DNA from: Seminavis robusta | Taxonomy: Eukaryota > Bacillariophyta > Bacillariophyceae > Naviculales > Naviculaceae | Assembly (NCBI GenBank): GCA_903772945.1 | Contig: CAICTM010000307.1 | Span: 1-64,000 of the forward strand | Reading direction: 5' to 3' | DNA length: 64,000 bases | Shown: piece by piece, positions 1 to 8,345 of the stretch | How the letters are laid out: each line of letters starts with the position of its first letter | Numbering within the stretch: position 1 is the first letter of the stretch | Notes under the pieces: model-generated | What the model saw: the letters and a program-made list of their open reading frames with translations, nothing else | Told to the model about the DNA's origin: nothing | Databases searched by the model: none | Position numbers and translations under genes: made by a program

Positions 1-2900
1 GGGACCACCATCAATCAATTAATTATTCTGCGACCGGGTCCAAAGGCAGAATGGGGTTCTGAGGAGAGCCATTAGAATTGTAGAAACCAAGCTAGAACAA
101 TGATGAACCATGCTTCACTTCATTGCCTGAAGTTTATGATGAATCTCTGTGGCCCTTCGGCAGTCTCTCATGCAGCTCACCTTTACAACCAAACCCGAAC
201 TCAGTTACTTGGCATTGCTCCCACTTGAGATTATTTTCCAGCAACTGTCATGATGGTCAATTCATCAGAAATGCCCTCCAATGGGGATGCCCTGCATATG
301 TTTGGAACCCCGGCTTACAGTGAAGGAGAAAGATTCCAAAATGGCAACCCAGGTCCAGGAGAGGACAAAATGTTGGCACCTCACCTGTCCAATTCAAAAA
401 ATATTGGTTGATCCGCAACCTTAAACCGGATTACCTTTCCCCACAGTACCATCTTGTCTATGATGATTGGTTGAGACAGTTTACTCTTCAGAAGATCAAC
501 CACCTCTAGAGTGGGCCAACATGTGCATCTTACCAACGCTTCGAGACCCTATTTGATGAGGGACACTCCACCTCCCTTAGCAGACGAGTGGCTTATTCCA
601 GAGGAAAAGGCCATAAACAAGCACCGATCTCATCTACAGAAGATTCGACTGGGAGATGAAAGTTAATGGCGAGGATGACAAGAGACAAGTTAAAAGGTAT
701 GATTCTTACATATTTCAAGCTCCGTCTCCAGCAAGCCCAGGTTTCACACAGCGGAGATTCCAGATCGTTCTGCCACCACCTTCAGACTCAAAATTTTAAC
801 CTCTACTTGGGACAGGGAGCCTCCACACATCAGCACTCCCACACCTTATTCCACATCGAGCCAATCCATGCCCCTCGTCGTAATCCAGTAGACAGCCCAC
901 AGAAGAAGCCTGAGACTCTGAACCATGGACCCCAAATGAAGCAATATGCGCGTCCTTCTCCCTGTTGAGCTATGCTTTAGCTTTGACCTTTGGATTACTC
1001 CAATTTCTTGGGACATGTATGCAATCTCAGGTGAATGTTTATTCACCTTTGACCAACATACCAGGATCATTTCATCCTGGCATTCTTCTAAAGCCCAACT
1101 GGCTCTCCAGGCCAAAGCTTTCCAAGACCCTGATCTCCATCTCTGTGCTGAAGGATCGTCTGATGGGACCACATCAGACCATTTCTGGGCGAGCAATGGA
1201 CAAGAAATTGCACAGCCTTGAAGGCAAAGGACTTGACACATCGTACAGCACTTCTTCTATGCCCTCACACTAAAGGCGGGTCCTGGAACTGCATGAGTTC
1301 ACAAGAATTAAGAGGTTAACAGACGTACAATTAAATAATTTCAAATCTAGTTGGTGTTCTCAGAGGTGACCTTCAGTCAAGAAGGGTGTCGCGTACTCTC
1401 CACTTGTTGGTTGGCCACTGTTAGAGCCGTCTTCTTTTTGCAGCTGCACATTGATGGGATCGAGACAAGTTTGATTTTACTCTTCCTTTCGTCAAAGCCC
1501 TCACTGTTCGGTTTTTATTTTTTTCTTTTTTTTTTTTTTTTTTTTCAAGGGCCACTTGTAACCCAATGGGTAAATTGCCTCAGTACTTTCGACCCAAAGA
1601 TTATGAATGACAAGGACTGTGTTTTGAAACTTGACAAGTCATCTATGGACAGACCATTCACCTAAATTATTTATGAGCATCTATGTCGCGGATGATCACA
1701 ACTTGGTTTCGAAACTCGGCAGCAGACCCATGTTTGTTTATTCATAAGGAGCATCAACCATGGTATTAAATTATTGTATGACCAAATCTGGCTCAGTCCA
1801 GACAATGATCTGATTGAGTCCTATTTGGGCAGCTCCAGAAACTTGGATATGACCTCACCATGAAGAAAAGGTGACATCTTTGGATTCCTCCGGCATTAAT
1901 TTTGAAAGACAGGAGACAATGCTTGAGCTCACTCAAAAGGGCTCATTAATAAAGTCATCGAATATATGGTATGTTGACGCTAGCAAGAAGCTTTCTCCTC
2001 CGCCACCGATCCTCTCGGAGCTGACAAACTGGGGGCCCCATTTGAAGAAGAGTGGAGCTATCCACTGCAGTTGGGATGCTCTTTATATTGCGTCGAACAC
2101 TCGCCCAGACATCACTTTAGTGTGCACCAGGTGGCACGATTCAGTCACAATCCCAGGCATTCCCATGCTCAAGCAATCAAACGTATCATTCGGTATCTGA
2201 TTGGCACAAGTGACAAGGCATTTGTTTTAGCCCTAAACTTGATAGGGACTTGATGTTGGTCGATTCTGACTTCGCCGGGATTGTATGGATATGAGGATGA
2301 CAGGATCCTGTGTCCGTAAGTCTCGCACTGGATTTGTCTTGACTTTGTTTGGGTGCCCTATCATCTGGTCCAGCAAGCTACGACTGACATTACTTTGAGC
2401 TCACTGCTGCTGAGTATGTTGCCTTCAGCATGTCAATGAGGGAGCTGCTTCCTATGCGAGCTTTGCTCAAAGAAATTGGTAGCAAACTGAATATGCCGGT
2501 AATTACTGACAGTCTCGTGCGCTCTACAGTGTCGAAGACAACAAGGCTGCTTGTCTCTTGTAATGTTCCCAAAATGTCTGCGCGCAACAAGTATTTGGCA
2601 TTGAAGTACACTTCTTCAGGTCCAATATCGGGAGTCGAAGGGCATCGTGGCCAAGTATATTCCGACTCTGAACAACGGGCCGACATTTTCACTAAGGGTC
2701 TTCCGCTCCACAGTTTGCTGTCATTCGGAAGCTCCTCATGGGATGGTAATTTACCTCAGCACTTTGCTGGGGACTCTCTCCTATCGTTTCTTGCTCCAGC
2801 TTCATTTCAGCTGTAAGGAGTGCGACGGGATACAGCTTACAATTCAGCTTTACAGCTTTACAATTAGCAGGCTTATTCTAGAAAATAATCAATAACTGCT
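1..2900 (+). mobile_element. Ty1/Copia LTR-retrotransposon fossil, broken
   Basis: This stretch carries scattered pieces of a Copia-type pol region on the plus strand. A piece near 100-330 resembles the part following the Copia integrase core (a GCPAYV-type motif). Pieces near 1560-2230 resemble the later part of reverse transcriptase, including the TRPDI region. A piece near 2280-2480 resembles Copia RNase H. The pieces lie in different frames with many breaks, so the copy is old and non-functional. No LTR pair could be recognised, and the left end probably lies outside the window. The right edge is set only loosely, where similarity fades just before the Crypton gene at 2941. A run of about 30 T near 1512-1545 interrupts the region. 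Confidence 0.75.
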
Positions 2901-2940
2901 CACTTATTTGGAAATACAAAACTTTACATCTCTTAGATCT

Positions 2941-3828
2941 TTAACTAGTCAATGCACAATGGTATTGTCGCATCTTTGGCGGATTCAAACCAAAGAAGTC
3001 GGAAATATCTGCTTTGTACAGGGACTCACTTCGAAGAATGCCACTTGTAAGATATAGAAGACAGGCCCTGTGGCGTAAGTAGGTTGCTAGTGATCTGTAC
3101 GCGGTGCAATGACTGTCGTTCCAAAAGCGCTGTTCGATTTCTGGGTATTTGTCGACTATCTGATAAGGCGCGAAGGTACCGTCCATCTTCTCCGCATAGC
3201 TGGCTTTCTTCAATGCTGGGGCTCTTTCTTTTACATGGAGATGGAGGTTCTTCAGATCTTGTGTCCAAATGAATTCCCACGCAACGTTGCAGACACCCAA
3301 TCCAACTTGATCAGTGTGCATGTTTTTCATCACTGACTTGTATTGATTGAAGGATTGCTCGCCAAGAGGTTTGGTGGGAGTAGGGTATTGTAGCTCTGGA
3401 TTCGCCGCATCAAAGAAGATGCCACACACTTTCATGTAGTCTGCTTGGTCAAACTTGACTCCTTCAGTCCTCCTCTGCTTGTTCCCTCCTCTTGGCTTTT
3501 GCTCACGAAATGCTTGATAGAACATAAATCGTAGACACTTCTCCCATGTAATGTTGTACTTGAACTGATCCGTGGAGTAGTTCAGATCACAGAAACTCTC
3601 GAACTCCTGAATCTTTGGGTTGTAGGCATCCTTGGTGCCATCTGGGACAATAGTTTTCCTGGTGTCCTTCACAAAAGTTGCCATGCGAGTTGTTGCTATG
3701 GATTCGTTTGCATTCCTCAACAAGAGACCTCTGGTGGCCGGTGCCGCGGCCCTGGGAGGGTTGGCTGCTGCTTGGGCTGCTGCTGCAGCAGCACTGGCTG
3801 GTGTTGCTGTCGCCCTATACTGCGGCAT
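2941..3828 (-). mobile_element. Truncated Crypton-like (CBF3/Ndc10-type) recombinase gene
   Basis: A 295-residue ORF opens with ATG at 3828. It has an Ala-rich start, then a segment beginning TRKTIVPDGTKDAYNPK that resembles the N-terminal SAM-like/core-binding part of tyrosine recombinases. Near its end is HRACLLYLTSGILRSESLY, which fits the first catalytic-Arg region (R within a G-x-L-R-x-E context) of Crypton and Ndc10-domain proteins. The reading frame stops just after this block, so the later catalytic box (H-x-x-R...Y) and any DNA-binding C-terminus are missing. The stop lies about 40 bp from the Copia fossil, so later rearrangement may have removed the 3' part. The family call is from recalled similarity. 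The remaining half-domain should not be active. Cryptons lack terminal inverted repeats, so element ends cannot be read here. Confidence 0.55.
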
Positions 3829-4545
3829 GGTGGACTTTGTCTTTGTTTGTGCTTATTATCTCCGGTTTTGGTGGAGCTACTACTACCAGTCGATAGAGTT
3901 GGATGGAAAGAGCGTTCTAGGGGTGTCGGCCCGCTTTACTGCTAACCTAAAAAAATCTCGAAGCAGACGTGCTTGGATGGCTGGCTAAAATGGCGCATCA
4001 GTTAAATCTCTGAATGTTAACCCTAAGTCTGCCGCCCAAAATATCGAGTGATATTTCGCGCAGGTCGCGCGAAATACGAGCTTTCCCAAAAGTCAGATTT
4101 TTAGGAGCCAGCCATAACATGGGCTCACGGTTTTAGGACCGACCATAAGAACAGATCCACTCTGTGGAGCAACGGCATAGCATGGAGAGCTGCTATTCCC
4201 AGCCAACTAGTACAGCATCATTGAAAATTTGTGGCCAGTTCTGTTTAAAAGATGAGGTCGAAAACAGTTAGGGAACTAGCGCATCTCTCATTGCATATGC
4301 AGCAGTCTCCGAGACTTGTCGTGCATGCCCAGCTACGTCGATTGGGACACCCAGCAATTACTATAAGATAAATACATCACAATCGGCCCTCATTCAAGCT
4401 CAGAGTAGTGGAGGCCATTTTAATCTAAGTAAGCAGAGGTCAGGAACATCTTGGGAGATATCGTACCGGTATCTCTCGATCGTTGCGTACTGCAGTTTCC
4501 GAGACAAACCCCAAGCCAATTTATCCCAAGGTTGCCACTGAAACC
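3829..4545. other. Intergenic, between Crypton remnant and LRR-A
   Basis: No supported gene. The segment holds a small GC-rich hairpin at 4053-4075 and the presumed 3' flank of LRR-A. A Crypton 5' flank may also lie here. Confidence 0.5.
4053..4075. repeat. Perfect 9-bp inverted repeat (hairpin)
   Basis: The arms ATTTCGCGC and GCGCGAAAT flank a 5-nt loop (AGGTC). A related but imperfect CGCGC-cored inverted repeat occurs near 7771-7799, so this may be a recurring foldback motif. Confidence 0.7.
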
Positions 4546-6841
4546 CTAGTGGGGCAGGCAGTAGTCGGCAGCATCACCATCGCAACACAGAGTGCAACAA
4601 GAGCACTCTACCAAGGGATCACCTGTGCCGCCCCTTGGCAAACAGTCAGCTGCCACTTCAAATGTGCCCTTTGTGGGGTCCGCCAAAGCACACACAGATG
4701 ATGGAATGGAACCAGAAAGGTCATTCCCGTTTACGCTAAACTGATGTAGCTTTATCAGAACAGAAAGCTGTGCTGGGATGGTGCCATGGAACTTGTTGTT
4801 GGAAATGTCAAAGGTGTATAGCTTTGACAAAAGCTGCAGTCCAGCGCTTATTGTCCCAGTAAAGCCACAGTTGGAGACCCGAAGTGAAACCAAGTTGGTA
4901 CACTCTGTAAAGAGTTCCTCTGGTAGGGAGCCATCCATATTGGTCCAACTGATATCAAGGTGTTTGAGAGAGCCTTTCAGGAGTCCTATTTCGGATGGGA
5001 TGGTTCCGTGCAAAGGGTTCCCTTGAAAAGCGAGGATGACTCCATTAAGCCCATGCAATGCTCCAGTTTCAGTCGGTAGAGTTCCTGTAAGCTACAAAGC
5101 AGGGAAATGGAAAGGGTGAGCTGTCAATCACATTAGGGTCTTGACCAAAAGTTGGAAGGTCACTTGTGTTCTGTTTCCGAGCAATGTCGTCATACCATTG
5201 TCATTAAAACCAAAACTGGCAATTCTTTTGCCAACCTGAAAGAGCTCTGTAGGGATGGAACCTGACAAGCTGTTTGAATCAAATCGAAGCGAAGTCCCAG
5301 AAAAGAGTCCAACTTGTGTGGGCACTGTCCCTGTTAGTGAATTGTTGAAAAAAGATACGAAGGAGAGCTTGTTGTTTTCAAACAATTCCAATGGAATACT
5401 TCCTGTTAGTTGGTTTCCACGAAAGCTCAGTGATTCCAGTGCTGGAAGAATTACAAGTTCCGTGGGCAGAGGGCCGTTCAATCCGTTGTGCCCTGATAAT
5501 GAAAGCAAGCTAAGGATAAGCACAGAGATCACATTTTGGTTCTTGTTGTGGTCAGCAAAACACAGAAAAGAACTCACAAAGCAGCAACTGAGTAATGCTT
5601 TTCTCTCCGTCACAAAAAATTCCCGCCCATTGACATTCGTGAACACCTGTGAGCCACCCACTTGCCAAGTTGGAAACGTCCATCGGAATCCAGCATGTAT
5701 CATCTTTCTTTGCAGTTGTGGATGGCCCACAATTAATCCAATCGCTCTCTTGGGATGTTTGAAAGTAAGTCAATGACAAGATGAACCTCTGTAGAAGATT
5801 ATTGGCATCTGTGCTGAGCTGCAGAGGATCCTCAAACACGATCCAATCAAGAGCCTTGAACTTTGGCTGGGTGGGTTCCGGCTCATCAGTTTTCATAAAA
5901 TAGTCAGGCCCAAAAGCCTCTTCTATTCTGTTTTGAATATCCTCCAAAACAGAATATCGAATTGAAGTGGGAGCCTGAGTCTTCACATCACCTTCTTGGT
6001 TGCTGCAGAGACCAGCCCCACAGATGGAACCAACAACAATTCCAATAATGAGAATACCACCAATGAGAACAAGGATCATGGGAGTCATTGAGGTTGATCC
6101 ATTTTTCCCGTGCAAATTGTCGGGTCGAGCAATCTGTGTAGGTTCCACATGTTCTTCTACTTGGGTGGCCACAGCCAATCCACTGTTGTTGTCAGTGGGA
6201 GTGGTGGCTTGGTCATCTGCTGTACTTTGATTCCTTGCGTTTATGTTTGAAGTAAGGTCTTCAACATGAGCAGAAGAAGTAGCCCCCACCAACGAACGAC
6301 TGAGTGTTGTTGTTCTCTGGAGATCAGTCCCGGGAACCGATGTATACGCTCCTGGGTGCATGGCAGCTTCATCTGACAGATTTTGCCCACGAGTCAACCT
6401 TGGTTGTGGAAAAGAAGAAGGCCCGTCCACTCGTAAACCAGCTTCTTCTTGTTCTTTCGTTTCCTCTCCCGTGGAGTTGTCGCCTGTTGCGCTCGGACGG
6501 TCATCGAGACCAGCATCTGCTGACGCAGTTTTGCTGTTCACTTGATGAAGACTCTTTATTTGCTCATGTACTGCCGGTATCTTCGATACAATGGCATCCT
6601 TTTCTTCTTTTATGGTTTCCTCTCCCATGGAGTTGTCACCTGTTGTGTTGGGATGATATTGTGATGACTGGAATGACCTCCCCATTTCCACTTTCTTCGA
6701 TTGCTCATATTCTCCCTGTTTTGCTTCCGATTCCAACTCTCTGAGCTCTGCCCCAGCATTGTCCCCTCGGCTTCCGGCAGCCACAACACTGCTATCTATT
6801 ATCTCTTCCTCATCATCCACTTGGACTGCAGAGGGTTCCAT
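4546..6841 (-). CDS. LRR-A: type II membrane LRR protein, unusual splice
   Basis: Start ATG at 6841 gives the family opening MEPSAVQVDDEEE. Inferred exons are 6841-5578, 5492-5196 and 5084-4546, for 699 residues. Residues 1-250 are an acidic, Ser/Thr/Gln-rich tail. One hydrophobic helix spans about 254-274, followed by the conserved GSICGAGLC. Next come a Trp/Cys cap (ALDWIVFEDPLQL, SDW, CDGEK), LRRs, and a tail with CCTLCCDGDAADYC. It is probably a surface recognition protein; no kinase is present. Odd point: exon 2 ends GACAATG, two bases shorter than the paralogs' GACAATAAG. The family acceptor at 5092 would therefore shift the frame, but the AG seven bases further on (CTTACAG) restores it exactly at the cost of three residues. 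The 3-exon model is inferred from the paralogs; without the alternative acceptor this would be a recent pseudogene. Confidence 0.75.
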
Positions 6842-7124
6842 TTTTGCCCAACCATACATTCGGGGTACAATGTACAATGGCAAAAGATAGATGGCGCCAA
6901 TGGCGGGAGGAGAATCCTCACAGTTCGGCTCGGAAAGGTTGGCCTCTAAATCTTTCAATGGTCTCCACATGTGACGATTGGGAACCGGGAGTACGGTACA
7001 GCGTGCCGGTACTTACCGTAAAAGCAGAGAGTTAAGGAGCCAGGGGGGCTGCGGTGAAAGCTCTGCTAGTAGACTACTAGCTAGCTAGCAGGCAGAGCAG
7101 GAGCGTTCCTCAGTCGTGCCTGTA

Positions 7125-7497
7125 TCTTAAATCCACCTCTAAAATAGGGGCGTTTCGGGGAATCTGCCCCTAAATACGACAAAACATAGGGGCGGTTTCC
7201 AAACCTGCCCCTAAATCGCCAAAACGCCCCTATTTTAGGGGCGGATTCCCGAAACTGCCCCTAATAATTAGGGGCGTTTTCCAAACCTGCCCCTAAAATA
7301 GGGGCGTTTTCAATGTATTTACCATTCAGTCCCGTTTTCAATTTAAGGGGCAGTTCCCAAACCTGCCCCAAAATCGCCAAAACGCCCCTATTTTAGGGGC
7401 AGATTCCCGAAACCGCCCCTATTAATTAGGGGCGTTTTCGAAACCCGCCCCTAAAGAGGAAACGCCCCTAATGCTTAAAATCCGCCCCTATTTTTCA
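7125..7497. repeat. Foldback array of AGGGGCG / CGCCCCT motifs
   Basis: About 19 copies of a G4C-type 7-mer appear, some as AGGGGCG or AGGGGCA and others inverted as CGCCCCT or TGCCCCT, joined by short AT-rich or TTTCC/GGAAA linkers. A unit of about 100 bp (7198-7295) recurs with about 90% identity at about 7346-7455. It includes a palindromic core around CGCCCCTATTTTAGGGGC. The alternation of orientation would let either strand fold into extended hairpins. No ORF and no target-site duplication were identified. It may be a foldback or MITE-like element or a palindromic satellite seed. Confidence 0.75.
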
Positions 7498-7648
7498 GAT
7501 TTAACGGGACACACGATTGAGGAACGCTCCAGGGCACCGGTGATGGGGAATCACGAAGACAGAGGACCGATTAGTCATGTTTACTATAGAAAATACAGTA
7601 CTATACTACCCCTGTACCGGTACAGATCCTACACGGCTACGACACACA

Positions 7649-7723
7649 TACCACACGCTCCGTACGTAGCGTGTGGTAGGCATTGTACACGGCTACCACA
7701 CGCTACGTACGTACCGTGTGGTA
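7649..7723. repeat. Two tandem palindromes with TACCACACG arms
   Basis: The first palindrome has perfect 11-bp arms (TACCACACGCT at 7649-7659, its complement at 7668-7678) around CCGTACGT. The second, 7694-7723, is a 30-bp palindrome with one mismatched pair centred on TACGTACG. Both share the same arm sequence, so this looks like a duplicated foldback. Confidence 0.75.
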
Positions 7724-7745
7724 CAAATCCTACACGAACCACGAC

Positions 7746-7768
7746 TGACGTCACGGCGACTGACGTCA
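7746..7768. promoter_or_regulatory. Two CRE-type TGACGTCA sites
   Basis: Perfect TGACGTCA octamers lie at 7746-7753 and 7761-7768, 15 bp start to start. This is the bZIP/CREB consensus; TGACGT elements mediate CO2/cAMP response at a Phaeodactylum carbonic anhydrase promoter. They sit about 0.9 kb upstream of the LRR-A start and about 0.6 kb past the 3' end of the neighbouring gene. Function is inferred only. Confidence 0.4.
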
Positions 7769-8345
7769 TTCGATTCGCGCACCTCGCGCGATCGAATCGA
7801 TACACCCCCATTTTTAAGATAACGGCTTCCCACCCTTGTTTTAAGATACTTTGAAAGGGTATGTACCATACCTACACGTACTTGTACATAATCCCCTCTG
7901 AGCGCATTTGACTTGTGACTTTTTACGGGTACCACAACTCAAAACATGTGCAACTAGATGCTCTTGCCGAGACTAGCTTAACCCTCCTCCTTCTCCCCTC
8001 TGGAGCCCCTTCAACTAATCACTTTTACGGGTACCCGACCAGGCACAGGCAGTACTAGCTAGTAGGGAGCTTCTACAAGCCACTCGTACTAACGCAGCTC
8101 GGAGCCAGAATGACATCTCATTGTATTGCTCTGGATAGCTGCTGGGCGGGAGCAGCTCGGGTTGCACAAAGAAATGCACAAAACCAATACACATAGTTAG
8201 GGTTACGAGACAATCGACATCTCGAGTCCATTCCCATGCACACATAGTCCACTCTAACCACATATAATTTCACCATCAATTACATATTTCAACACTACTT
8301 TACCCGAGTACATGAAATAAATAGCACATGCAGCAAACGCACAGT

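Larger units (their letters stand above)
6842..8345. other. Repeat-rich intergenic region upstream of LRR-A
   Basis: No supported gene. It contains a foldback array (7125-7497), two palindromes (7649-7723) and two CRE-like sites (7746-7768). The rest, including the 3' flank of the next gene up to 8345, shows nothing clear. Confidence 0.6.

Noticed and set aside
1512-1545. Poly-T run as a poly(A) tail of a retrogene or SINE on the minus strand
   Set aside because: No element body or target duplication was found around it.
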